Origin: Flavobacteriales bacterium
GTDB lineage: Bacteria; Bacteroidota; Bacteroidia; Flavobacteriales_E; Vicingaceae
Direction: 5' to 3'
Assembly: GCA_002706365.1 (NCBI GenBank)
Contig: PALM01000023.1
Span: 1-59,768 of the forward strand
DNA length: 59,768 bases
How positions within the stretch are numbered: the stretch's first letter is position 1; every line of letters begins with the position of its first letter. The notes under the pieces were generated by a model. That model was not told the DNA's origin and ran no database searches. It saw nothing but the letters and a program-made list of their open reading frames with translations. Position numbers and translations under genes: made by a program. This document shows, piece after piece, positions 17,267 through 24,506 of this stretch.

Positions 17267-17566
17267 TTAGCCTATATTCTCTATATCTTTCTCTAATGGA
17301 TTGAATTTCTTATAGGCGTAGAATCCTAAAATAACACCTCCGGTCAATAGGAAAACTAATCCTTGATCAATGGGCACACAAGGAGGAGGTACACAAGGTG
17401 GTCTTCCTCCACCTGGCGGTCTTCCATTTCCATTTCCATTTCCGATACCACCTCCATTTCCATTTCCATTACCACCTCCATTTCCATTGCAAGGTGGTTG
17501 TGCTATGCTATTCTGTGAGAATGCAATGAGGCTACAAAAAAGCAGCATTAAATAAACTGACTTCAA
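17267..17566 (-). CDS. Small exported Gly/Asn-rich protein with C-terminal membrane helix
   Basis: This 99-residue protein has a signal peptide (cleavage near NSIAQ), a low-complexity middle of GNGNGNG and PPGGGRPPC repeats with four Cys residues, and one C-terminal hydrophobic helix after VPIDQG, followed by a basic tail (YAYKKF). Similar small proteins with a PID-G motif, one helix and Lys residues recur in Bacteroidota, and their function is unknown. The signal peptide, helix and basic tail resemble a sorting arrangement, which is inference. The opposite strand is also open here only because of the repetitive composition. Confidence 0.75.
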   Translation of the reverse strand: MKSVYLMLLFCSLIAFSQNSIAQPPCNGNGGGNGNGNGGGIGNGNGNGRPPGGGRPPCVPPPCVPIDQGLVFLLTGGVILGFYAYKKFNPLEKDIENIG

Positions 17567-17637
17567 TGGTGTTTTACTCGCTTATGTTAAGTGATCAATT
17601 ATTGCGTAGTAGAAGTGCAGTTGGCTGATTTGAGGAA

Positions 17638-17760
17638 CTATACGTTGCCAATTGAAAATGGTTCGAGAAAATGAATAAAAAGCCCGCTGCAGCATAAATG
17701 CACGCAACGGGCTCCAACCAAACCAAACCAAAATCTCTTCTGGTTGTGGTAATTAGACAT
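17638..17760 (-). CDS. Candidate 40-codon leader ORF overlapping a terminator
   Basis: The ATG at 17760 opens a 40-residue frame beginning MSNYHNQKRFWFGLVGARC and ending SIGNV before a TAG. It is dense in aromatic and Cys codons (FWF, then RC, CC). The rho-independent hairpin at 17677-17713 lies inside it, so translation would compete with termination, as in attenuators. The downstream gene is the Gly/Asn-rich protein, not an amino acid biosynthesis gene, which weakens an attenuation model. A second frame (17595-17807) is open over the same DNA. It may be a real leader peptide, a small RNA or chance. Confidence 0.35.
   Translation of the reverse strand: MSNYHNQKRFWFGLVGARCVHLCCSGLFIHFLEPFSIGNV
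17677..17713 (-). terminator. Terminator hairpin, minus strand
   Basis: On the minus strand AGCCCG...CGGGCT with an inner TGC/GCA pairing is followed by TTTTTAT. It is preceded by a GGTTTGGTTTGGTTGG stretch. It lies 111 bases before the Gly/Asn-rich gene on the same strand. Confidence 0.75.
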
Positions 17761-18238
17761 TTTTGGAGCCGTTTTGTTGAGGGAGAGCATGAAATTTTTT
17801 CTGTCAAAGAATATTTGAAAGATTCATGCCTAATTGCGTATGTAACTGCATGATATACATCACCTTAGGTGTATTACGAAAACAAAATTGCTGAATGTTA
17901 AGGAAATTTTGATTGTGAAATCACTTGTTTCAGCTTGTACACGGATGACATTGACTCTCCTTCGACAAGCTCAGGACGGAGCGCTCGGGGTGACATAGAG
18001 AAGGCATCCTTCTCATCTAAAGCTTTGAAGGACAAAGCAGAGGGACTGAGGGCTTTTCGGTACTAAACCAGTATTCAATCTTGGTTCCTGAGCTGTTACA
18101 CTGAATCTGTCGAAGTGCTGTCGAAGGACCGGTAACCGGTCTCTTCTAAGCTATTACACAAAGGTTCGCTAAGGTCTCGCAAAGGTTCACGAAGATGATC
18201 TAGATGATCTGATAGCCTATAAAAAAATCTAAAGAACT

Positions 18239-18280
18239 CCGCACGGACGGCATGTCCGCGCTAGCACTCTAAATTAAAAT
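18239..18280. repeat. Second copy of the CGGACG...TGTCCG dispersed repeat
   Basis: It begins CCGCACGGACGGCATGTCCG and is nearly identical over about 41 bases to 7860-7900. Confidence 0.85.
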
Positions 18281-18330
18281 TTCAGATTTCTGATCTCTGA
18301 TCTCTGATTTGTCTAGACTCTAGCTGCACT
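18281..18330 (+). repeat. Heptad segment, copy 1 (long form)
   Basis: TTCAGATTTC then TGATCTC units, TTTGTCTAGACTC and TAGCTGCACT. It matches 18466-18508 exactly except for one additional 7-base unit (TCTCTGA). Confidence 0.9.
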
Positions 18331-18465
18331 ACTTGTCCTTCGACTTTGGACATGGAATCGCTATGTTAGGAATCTCAAGTCGAAATAATTCTCTAGATTT
18401 TCTGTAATATATAATCTAAATTTATCTTTTCCCGCTGATCTCGCTGAACCCAAAATTGCTCTCTT

Positions 18466-18508
18466 TTCAGATTTCTGATCTCTGATTTGTCTAGACTCTA
18501 GCTGCACT
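18466..18508 (+). repeat. Heptad segment, copy 2 (short form)
   Basis: This is a 43-base copy of the 50-base segment at 18281-18330, shorter by exactly one heptamer. Confidence 0.9.
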
Positions 18509-18534
18509 TTAGCGCACTCCTGCCAACGGGAGGA

Positions 18535-18849
18535 TTATTCCTCCTCGATCAACCAAAGTGCTTCCTCTAGCTCTCCTTTGGCTTTATTGTCTTTTTGCTG
18601 ATCGGCGAGTTTAATGCCTACTTTGTAGATGTGACGGGCCTTTTTGAGATTGTCCTTAGCCTCGTATAATTGACCGAGTTTGTAGTATGCTCCTAGATAG
18701 TCGGGGTCGTCAGACATTAACTCTTCAATTGTGTCAATAGCCTTTTCCGACTTGCCTTCCTTTTCGTATTCAAGGGCAAGAGCATAGTATAGAAAACTGT
18801 CCTTAGGATCAGTTTTCAGCATCTTTTTTATTTCTTCAACTCTACTCAA
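18535..18849 (-). CDS. TPR-repeat protein
   Basis: This 104-residue soluble protein contains two clear tetratricopeptide repeats (SFLYYALALEYEKEGKSEKA and AYYKLGQLYEAKDNLKKA) and a C-terminal helix. TPRs mediate protein-protein contacts; no catalytic domain is present. It starts with TTG and overlaps the end of miaA by 8 bases (TTGAGTAG), so it is translationally coupled. Small TPR proteins directly behind housekeeping genes are common in Bacteroidota and their partner is unknown. Confidence 0.85.
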   Translation of the reverse strand: MSRVEEIKKMLKTDPKDSFLYYALALEYEKEGKSEKAIDTIEELMSDDPDYLGAYYKLGQLYEAKDNLKKARHIYKVGIKLADQQKDNKAKGELEEALWLIEEE

Positions 18850-19753
18850 TTCTATTGCGAATATATTGAATGATTTCCTTTTTATCAGTAGGCTGAAACC
18901 ATTTTATGTCTTTATCTCGCTTAAACCAGCTCATCTGCCTTTTGGCGTACCTTCTGCTGTTCACCTTTACTTTCTCAATAGCCTCGTCAAGCCTTATTTC
19001 GCCTTCAAGATAGGGAAAGAATTCTCTATAGCCTACTGTCTTCAATGCATTGTGTTCTCTATATTGAGAGACTGTCTCAACTTCTTCCAGCAGACCTTGT
19101 TCCATCATCTGATCCACCCTGAGATTGATCCGCTTATAGAGCTCCTCCCTGGGCAGTTCCAGACCGATCTTGATGATCTTGAAGGCTCTATATTTTCGCT
19201 TTCCTTTGCGCAGTTTTGAGTAGGGCTTTCCGGCTAATCTGCAGATCTCAATTGCCCGCATCACCCTCTTGCTATTCTGCAGATCCACTGTTTCATAGAA
19301 GTCGGGATCCAATTCCTTCAACTCTGCTTGAAGACTTTCCAATCCTTCAGCTTCCAACTTTTGGTTCAGTTCCGCTCTAATGCGCTCGTCGGCGGATGGC
19401 AGTTCTTCATCAAAGCCATTTAAAAGCGCATCCACATACATGCCAGACCCACCACATAGGATGGCAATTGAATGATTCTGAAAGTACTCTTCTAAAAATG
19501 CCAATACATCATTCTCATATTTGGAGGCATTGTATTCTTCTCTTATGGAAAGATTGTCGATAAAGTGATGCTTGGCTTGGCTTTGCTCTACTTCAGTAGG
19601 CTTGGCTGTGCCAATGGTGAGTTCTTTGAAGAACTGACGGGAATCTGCAGAGATGATCTCGGCATCGAAAGTATTGGCCAGAAAAATGGCTAGAGATGTT
19701 TTGCCAACGGCTGTTGGACCGACAACTGAGATGAGATAGGTGTCCTCAGTCAT
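18842..19753 (-). CDS. miaA: tRNA dimethylallyltransferase
   Basis: This 303-residue enzyme adds the dimethylallyl group to A37 of tRNAs reading UNN codons. It has the P-loop GPTAVGKTS near the N-terminus, the DSRQFF and GTAKPT motifs, the HHFID region and the C-terminal YAKRQMSWFKRD tRNA-contact motif. The length is standard. It is followed by the TPR gene with an 8-base overlap and preceded closely by the pRiA4b ORF-3-like gene (5-base gap), so an operon 20301 to 18535 is likely. Confidence 0.96.
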   Translation of the reverse strand: MTEDTYLISVVGPTAVGKTSLAIFLANTFDAEIISADSRQFFKELTIGTAKPTEVEQSQAKHHFIDNLSIREEYNASKYENDVLAFLEEYFQNHSIAILCGGSGMYVDALLNGFDEELPSADERIRAELNQKLEAEGLESLQAELKELDPDFYETVDLQNSKRVMRAIEICRLAGKPYSKLRKGKRKYRAFKIIKIGLELPREELYKRINLRVDQMMEQGLLEEVETVSQYREHNALKTVGYREFFPYLEGEIRLDEAIEKVKVNSRRYAKRQMSWFKRDKDIKWFQPTDKKEIIQYIRNRIE

Positions 19754-19758
19754 TTGTA

Positions 19759-20301
19759 TTATAAGTATTCTTCGTAGTCGTCGAGCGACTCATAACCACC
19801 TTGTCCGAATATATCGTCTTCGTCCTCGTCTTCGTCCTCCCCAACTTCATCCAACATGGCTTGGATCAATATACTCTCTGCATCTTTAGGATCAAGTTCT
19901 TTACCCAGTTCTTTGGGCAGTTCTCCATACGACTTGATTACTTTGATATCTTCGGCTTCATCCATGACTTCCCTGATCTCGATGAGTTCAAGAACGAATT
20001 TGATCTCTTGCAGAAAATCATAGGTGTAATCTAAGCTATCTCCCAGACTAGTGAGGACATCAGAAGCAGTATGATCCTTCATCAAACTGCTGTTCTCATC
20101 AAAGGCCTCTATTTGATAATCAGTCTCAAATTGCAGACTTTCATCGTATTTAGTAAAACCCGCCAATTGATTGCTATCCAAGCCAAAAGCCTTCAAAATG
20201 GCTTCATGCAACTCAAATAAGCTCCTTTCTCCAGGCACCAAAAGGTCTCTGAAGACAACCTCCTTACCGTCGTACAATACTTTGATTAGAAATGAACGCA
20301 T
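19759..20301 (-). CDS. Plasmid pRiA4b ORF-3-like protein
   Basis: This 180-residue acidic protein resembles the pRiA4b ORF-3 / IS1096 TnpR-like family: an N-terminal VLYDGKEVVFRDLLVPGE strand pair, FELHEAILKAFG and a DSLDYTYDFL segment. The C-terminal tail is strongly acidic (EDEDEDDIFGQ). Despite the family name there is no sign of a mobile element, and the gene sits in a housekeeping operon 5 bases before miaA. The function of the family is not established. Confidence 0.8.
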   Translation of the reverse strand: MRSFLIKVLYDGKEVVFRDLLVPGERSLFELHEAILKAFGLDSNQLAGFTKYDESLQFETDYQIEAFDENSSLMKDHTASDVLTSLGDSLDYTYDFLQEIKFVLELIEIREVMDEAEDIKVIKSYGELPKELGKELDPKDAESILIQAMLDEVGEDEDEDEDDIFGQGGYESLDDYEEYL

Positions 20302-20331
20302 CTATTTAGCTTTCTTCATATTTATAATGTG

Positions 20332-20366
20332 TCTAGGTTCTAAGCTCTAGACTCTAGGTTCTAGAA
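20332..20366. repeat. Heptad array (TCTAGNN), inverted orientation
   Basis: Units TCTAGGT, TCTAAGC, TCTAGAC, TCTAGGT and TCTAGAA abut the stop codon of the CCA-adding enzyme gene. Confidence 0.9.
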
Positions 20367-21770
20367 TCAAGGCTGCAAGCCTAGATTCTCCCCAACTTCC
20401 AACATCTTCTCCCAAGCTTCTTCGCGATTATTTTGAATGTCGCCATCCAAAATCGCCTCGCGGATTGCCGTTTTTATTAGGCCTACCTCTTTTGAAGGAG
20501 GGAGTGCAAAATACTCCATTATTTCATCTCCTGAAATAGGGGGCTGCCATTGTCGCAATCGATCCTTTTCTTCAACTTCTTTCAGCTTTTCTTCTACCAA
20601 TTTGAAGTTCTTGGTATACCGTTGTTGCTTTCGCTCATTCTTGGTAGTGATATCTGCTGCACAGAGTGTCATTAGATCATCCACATCATCTCCGGCTTCA
20701 AAAAGCAGTCTTCTCACTGCAGAATCGGTAACGGTTTCTTTCACTAGAGCGATCGGACGAAGATGCAGACGAACCAACTTCTGCACATACTTCATTTTTG
20801 AGTCGAGAGGAAGTTTTAGTTGATTGAAGATCTTAGGCACCATGCGGGCACCTCTGTCTTCATGTCCGTGGAATGTCCAGCCTACCTTTGGATCGAAACG
20901 CTTAGTAGGTGGTTTGGCAATATCATGCAAGATAGCCGCCCATCTCAACCATAGATCATCCGTGTTTTCAGAGATATTATCTAGCACCTCCAGCGTGTGG
21001 TAGAAGTTGTCTTTATGACCCTTTCCATTCCTGAATTCCACGCCTTGCAAATTCGCCATTTGAGGGAAGAAGATCTGCAGTAATCCGGTATCAAATAATA
21101 GTTTGAAACCTAGGGAAGGCTTTTCTGCCAGAATGATCTTATTCAGTTCATCCTTGATCCTCTCCATAGAAATGATCTTAATGCGATCCTTCTCTTGCTT
21201 GATAGCTTCCAAGGATGCTTCTTCGATCTCAAAGTTCAATTGGGTGGCAAAGCGGATTGCCCTCATCATGCGTAATGGGTCGTCGGAATAGGTTTCGGCC
21301 GGACTCAAAGGCGTGCGAATGATGCCTGCCTTCAGGTCTTTTACTCCATTAAATGGGTCCACAAGACTTCCATAATCCTCAGCATTTAGGCTAATTGCCA
21401 TGGCATTGATGGTGAAATCCCTTCTGTTCTGATCATCCTCCAAAGTGCCGCTTTCCACTTCAGGTTTGCGTGAATTCCTGCTATAAGATTCCTTTCTAGC
21501 GCCAACGAATTCGATCTCCCAATCACCACTTTTGATCATGGCCGTTCCAAAGTTCTTGAAGACGCTTACTTTGGGTTTGCCTTTGAGATTATCAGCTACT
21601 TTTTGGGCTAATTTGATTCCATCTCCCAGACAGACGATATCCAAGTCCTTACTTTCTCTTTTTAAGAGACAATCACGCACATGACCACCAATGACATACG
21701 TGGGGAAATTCAGCTCTGCAGCTGCATTGGCAATGGTTTTGAAAACGGGATGTTTGAGATGTTCGAGCAA
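20367..21770 (-). CDS. cca: CCA tRNA nucleotidyltransferase with HD domain
   Basis: This 467-residue enzyme repairs or adds the 3' CCA of tRNAs, which is needed here because the tRNA-His gene does not encode CCA. The nucleotidyltransferase core has [19 protein letters not shown] with the DxD metal motif. The [13 protein letters not shown] motif follows, then the RNA-binding head and an HD domain with [10 protein letters not shown] and [11 protein letters not shown]. The length matches HD-containing bacterial poly(A) polymerase/CCA enzymes. A 36-base gap separates it from the upstream tsaC gene. Confidence 0.95.
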   Translation of the reverse strand: MLEHLKHPVFKTIANAAAELNFPTYVIGGHVRDCLLKRESKDLDIVCLGDGIKLAQKVADNLKGKPKVSVFKNFGTAMIKSGDWEIEFVGARKESYSRNSRKPEVESGTLEDDQNRRDFTINAMAISLNAEDYGSLVDPFNGVKDLKAGIIRTPLSPAETYSDDPLRMMRAIRFATQLNFEIEEASLEAIKQEKDRIKIISMERIKDELNKIILAEKPSLGFKLLFDTGLLQIFFPQMANLQGVEFRNGKGHKDNFYHTLEVLDNISENTDDLWLRWAAILHDIAKPPTKRFDPKVGWTFHGHEDRGARMVPKIFNQLKLPLDSKMKYVQKLVRLHLRPIALVKETVTDSAVRRLLFEAGDDVDDLMTLCAADITTKNERKQQRYTKNFKLVEEKLKEVEEKDRLRQWQPPISGDEIMEYFALPPSKEVGLIKTAIREAILDGDIQNNREEAWEKMLEVGENLGLQP

Positions 21771-21805
21771 GAGAAAAAGCTTTTTGCAAACTTACGATTA
21801 TCCCT

Positions 21806-22381
21806 CTATTTCCTTAGGATTTCTACACTTCCATTGGCTTGTAGACGAATGATCTTAGATGCGGAATTTTCAGAAGATTGATCAAACTCTTCCGGTACTG
21901 CATAATCTACTTGATCGAAGATTCGAGGATCGATCTCAGAAAAGCTTTTGGCAGCTTCTTCACCTGATAGATTGGCAGATGTAGAAACGATCGGACGGTT
22001 AACTCTATGGATCAGATCGGCTACATACCCTTCTTTCACATAGCGTATGCCCACCATTTGATTTGGTCTTAGGACTTCGGGAAGGAAATTACTTGCAGGA
22101 AGGACTAAGGTTAGGGGAGAAGAAGCATTATCGATCAAGTCCCAGGCTACTTCGGGAACATCAGCAGTACATTGATTGAACAAACGATCTGAATTCACCA
22201 AAACGATGAAGGGTTTTTCCTTTTTTCTTCCCTTGATCGCTCTGATCTTGTCAATTGCCTCTGCATTTGTGGCATCACAAGAAAGTCCATATATAGTGTC
22301 GGTTGGAGATAGGATCACACCTCCTTTTTTAATGCTTTCAACCGCAATTTTCAAGCTATCTGTCCGTTTGCCATTTTCCAT
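21806..22381 (-). CDS. tsaC: L-threonylcarbamoyladenylate synthase (Sua5/YrdC family)
   Basis: This 191-residue protein makes threonylcarbamoyl-AMP for t6A37 modification of ANN-decoding tRNAs. It has the family pattern: GGVILSPTDTIYGLSCDA, the KGRKKEKPF loop, SSPLTLVLPA and the STSANLSGEEA signature. It is a single YrdC domain without the Sua5 extension. The ATG lies 4 bases behind a consensus -7 box, implying a nearly leaderless mRNA. It likely leads an operon with cca, joining two tRNA-maturation functions. Confidence 0.94.
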   Translation of the reverse strand: MENGKRTDSLKIAVESIKKGGVILSPTDTIYGLSCDATNAEAIDKIRAIKGRKKEKPFIVLVNSDRLFNQCTADVPEVAWDLIDNASSPLTLVLPASNFLPEVLRPNQMVGIRYVKEGYVADLIHRVNRPIVSTSANLSGEEAAKSFSEIDPRIFDQVDYAVPEEFDQSSENSASKIIRLQANGSVEILRK

Positions 22382-22385
22382 GCTG

Positions 22386-22414
22386 CAAATTTAAGTGCAA
22401 AGGCTTATTCTCAA
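22386..22414 (-). promoter_or_regulatory. Promoter for tsaC
   Basis: On the minus strand TTG is followed after 18 bases by TAAATTTG, close to the Bacteroidota consensus. It sits 4 bases before the tsaC ATG. Confidence 0.75.
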
Positions 22415-22449
22415 TAAACAAAGGCACGATTTTGGTTAACTTTAAATCT

Positions 22450-23082
22450 GTGAAAAGGCAACTATTCATCCTTCTTTTCGCTATCCTAACACTTAGTTTG
22501 GGCAAACTAAGTGCTCAAGACCGTTATCAAGACTCAGCAAGAGTGATGAGGACTACCATTATAAATGGAGATACCATCCCATTATTCGCACTGAGAGAAG
22601 TGCAAGTTTGGATACCAGTTACTTTCGCGAATAGTCGTCAGGAAAGGCGCTATGGTCGCTTGCAACGCTATGTGGTGAAGGTATATCCTTATGCCAAGAT
22701 TGCAGGTGAGATGTTGGAGGATTTTGATGATACATTAAAGACCTTCACTTCTGATAGAAAGCGTCAGAAATACCTCAAAGAAGTAGAGGAGCAATTGAAA
22801 GCAGAGTTTGGCGGAGAGCTAAAGAAACTCACTATCAAACAGGGAATCATACTTGTTAAGCTCATCGATAGAGAAACGGGGAATACTTCCTATGACCTGA
22901 TCAAGCAACTCAGAGGTTCCTTCTCGGCCTTTATCTGGCAATCGCTAGCCCGACTATTCGGCTCAAATCTCAAATTGGAATACGATCCCTATGGCGAAGA
23001 TCGCTACATAGAAGATATCGTCCGCAGAATTGAAAGCGGTCAGCTGTCTTATAAGAAAAGGGAGAGGAAAACAGGTATATAG
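22450..23082 (+). CDS. DUF4294 domain exported protein
   Basis: This 210-residue protein has a signal peptide (MKRQLFILLFAILTLSLGKLSA) and a DUF4294 domain: NGDTIPLFALREVQVW, then the basic RQERRYGRLQRYVVKVYPYAK and a helical C-terminal part with SFSAFIWQSLARLFGSNLK. The domain is restricted to Bacteroidota, and its function is unknown. The GTG at 22450 gives a clean signal peptide; a TTG at 22432 in the same frame is an alternative. It diverges from tsaC. Confidence 0.85.
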   Translation: MKRQLFILLFAILTLSLGKLSAQDRYQDSARVMRTTIINGDTIPLFALREVQVWIPVTFANSRQERRYGRLQRYVVKVYPYAKIAGEMLEDFDDTLKTFTSDRKRQKYLKEVEEQLKAEFGGELKKLTIKQGIILVKLIDRETGNTSYDLIKQLRGSFSAFIWQSLARLFGSNLKLEYDPYGEDRYIEDIVRRIESGQLSYKKRERKTGI

Positions 23083-23084
23083 CA

Positions 23085-23114
23085 AATCAGAAATCTGAGA
23101 TCAGAAATCTGAAA
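23085..23114. repeat. AATCTGA-type heptad repeat
   Basis: AAATCAGAAATCTGAGATCAG and neighbours form a 7-base-period segment that is the reverse complement of the TTTCTGATCTC segments at 18281 and 18466. Confidence 0.8.
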
Positions 23115-23250
23115 TTTTTGATCCTGCTATATTTCACATTTTGATTCCTAAATTGAAAATTCTGAACTATTGAGTTCATTTAATAGATCGGTGACCAAAG
23201 TAAAAATGGCCTCCAGTGCAGGATGCCATTCGTAATTCGTAATTGATAAG

Positions 23251-23278
23251 TCTAGATTCTAGATTCTAGGTTCTAGGC
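23251..23278. repeat. Heptad array (TCTAGNN)
   Basis: Two TCTAGAT units, then TCTAGGT and TCTAGGC, ending 3 bases before the stop of the 3-hydroxyacyl-CoA dehydrogenase gene. Confidence 0.9.
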
Positions 23279-23281
23279 TCT

Positions 23282-24169
23282 TTATAAAAAGTTCTCCGCC
23301 ACTACCAGATCCTTACTTCCTGGAGTGTACTTATAGAAACCTTCTCCGCTTTTTGCACCGAGCTTTTTAGCAGTTACCATATTCACCAATAGAGGACAAG
23401 GCGCATATTTAGGATTGCCAAAGCCATCGTAAAGCACTTGAAGAATAGATAGACACACATCCAAACCAATGAAGTCGGCCAGTTGAAGCGGACCCATAGG
23501 ATGAGCCATACCCAATTTCATAACAGTATCGATCTCTTCAACCCCTGCTACACCTTCATAAAGTGAATAGATTGCTTCATTGATCATTGGCATTAGGATT
23601 CTATTGGCTACGAATCCAGGATAATCGTTCACTTCTACAGGAACTTTGTTCAGTTTCTTAGAAGCATCCATAATGGTTTTAGTCACTTCATCTGAAGTAG
23701 CATAACCTCTGATGATCTCTACCAACTTCATCACCGGTACCGGATTCATAAAGTGCATTCCAATCACTTTGTCGGCTCTGTTAGTTACCGCTGCGATCTT
23801 AGTGATACTGATAGAAGAAGTGTTAGTAGCAAGAATGGTCTTTTCGTCGCATATCTCATCCAACTGACGGAAGATATCGAGTTTGATCGACACATTCTCT
23901 GTAGCTGCTTCAACAACTAAGTCAACACCTTTTACGCCTTCTTCCAGTTTTTGGAAGGTATTTAAGTTCTTTAAGGTGCTTTCTTTATCGGCTTCGGAAA
24001 TCTTTTCTTTCGCCACCATGCGATCCAAGTTCTTCTCAATGGTCGCTTTAGCTTTATCTAATGCTTCTTGAGAAAGATCGATCAAATTCACTTCATGTCC
24101 GAATTGAGCAAATACATGCGCAATTCCATTCCCCATGGTTCCCGCTCCGATTACAGCTACTTTGTTCAT
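23282..24169 (-). CDS. 3-hydroxyacyl-CoA / 3-hydroxybutyryl-CoA dehydrogenase
   Basis: This 295-residue NAD(P)-dependent enzyme oxidises 3-hydroxyacyl-CoA or reduces acetoacetyl-CoA in fatty-acid and butyrate-type metabolism. The Rossmann motif is VIGAGTMGNGIAHVFAQFG. The signature HFMNPVPVMKLVEII with the catalytic His, the conserved ATNTSSISIT, and the C-terminal domain NEAIYSLYEGVA...GMAHPMGPLQLADFIGLD follow. The length is that of stand-alone PaaH/Hbd proteins. It is monocistronic, flanked by repeat-rich spacers, with a TACCTTTG box 34 bases upstream. Confidence 0.94.
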   Translation of the reverse strand: MNKVAVIGAGTMGNGIAHVFAQFGHEVNLIDLSQEALDKAKATIEKNLDRMVAKEKISEADKESTLKNLNTFQKLEEGVKGVDLVVEAATENVSIKLDIFRQLDEICDEKTILATNTSSISITKIAAVTNRADKVIGMHFMNPVPVMKLVEIIRGYATSDEVTKTIMDASKKLNKVPVEVNDYPGFVANRILMPMINEAIYSLYEGVAGVEEIDTVMKLGMAHPMGPLQLADFIGLDVCLSILQVLYDGFGNPKYAPCPLLVNMVTAKKLGAKSGEGFYKYTPGSKDLVVAENFL

Positions 24170-24203
24170 TTATTTATGGATTTTTTGTTTCAAAATGAGC
24201 TGG

Positions 24204-24211
24204 CAAAGGTA
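24204..24211 (-). promoter_or_regulatory. TAnnTTTG -7 box for the dehydrogenase gene
   Basis: TACCTTTG on the minus strand matches the consensus -7 element. It lies 34 bases before the ATG and overlaps the left end of a 53-base duplicated segment. Confidence 0.55.
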
Positions 24212-24261
24212 GTCTTGAATCTTGAATTATGAAAGGAAAGCATTGTTCAGAGCCTAGAACC
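24209..24261 (+). repeat. 53-base direct repeat, copy 1
   Basis: It begins GTAGTCTTGAATCTTGAATT and ends in GAGCCTAGAACC. It is identical to 24365-24417 and runs into a GANNCTA heptad array (24250-24277). Confidence 0.95.
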
Positions 24262-24364
24262 TAGAGCCTAGAATCTAGACAGTTTATAAAGTAAGAGTCT
24301 CCTTCATCTTTCCGGCTTCTGTACTCCGGCTTCCGGCATCCGCAAGCTCCGCTTGCTTTTAAAA

Positions 24365-24417
24365 GTAGTCTTGAATCTTGAATTATGAAAGGAAAGCATT
24401 GTTCAGAGCCTAGAACC
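24365..24417 (+). repeat. 53-base direct repeat, copy 2
   Basis: It is an exact copy of 24209-24261, followed by GAGCCTA units to 24433. Between the copies is GCAAGCTCCGCTTGC (24342-24356), a small hairpin followed by four T residues. No gene lies between 24170 and 24506. Confidence 0.95.
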
Positions 24418-24467
24418 GAGAGCCTAGAGCCTAGACGGTTCCATTTACTGAGATTCTCCATCATCTG

Positions 24468-24495
24468 TCTAGATTCTAGGTTCTAGATTCTGGAG
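24468..24495. repeat. Heptad array (TCTAGNN)
   Basis: TCTAGAT, TCTAGGT, TCTAGAT and TCTGGAG are in register, in inverted orientation to the GAGCCTA array 35 bases to the left. Confidence 0.85.
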
Positions 24496-24506
24496 ATTTA
24501 AATCAA

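Larger units (their letters stand above)
17761..18534. repeat. Repeat-rich intergenic region
   Basis: No protein gene is visible. It holds two copies of the TTCGACAAGCTCAGG / CTGAATCTGTCGAAG dispersed repeat (about 17961 and 18106), CAAAGGTTCGCTAAGG-type repeats near 18163-18190, the 18239-18280 dispersed element, a CCGCTGATCTCGCTGAACC element near 18431 and two TCTGATC heptad segments. It is one of the most repeat-dense stretches in the window. Confidence 0.7.

Noticed and set aside
17370-17555. 61-residue plus-strand ORF opposite the Gly/Asn-rich gene
   Set aside because: Its Pro/Phe-rich repeats are the complement of the GNGNG repeats; the minus frame has the signal peptide and helix.
17595-17807. 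70-residue minus-strand ORF over the leader region
   Set aside because: A different frame of the same DNA; it starts without a plausible initiation context. The shorter 40-codon frame is a better candidate, though weak.
19759-20301. Insertion sequence remnant
   Set aside because: Despite the IS1096/pRiA4b family name there are no terminal inverted repeats or transposase, and the gene sits in an intact housekeeping operon.
24261-24464. 67-residue minus-strand ORF
   Set aside because: It lies wholly within the heptad arrays and the 53-base direct repeat, so its sequence is set by the repeats.
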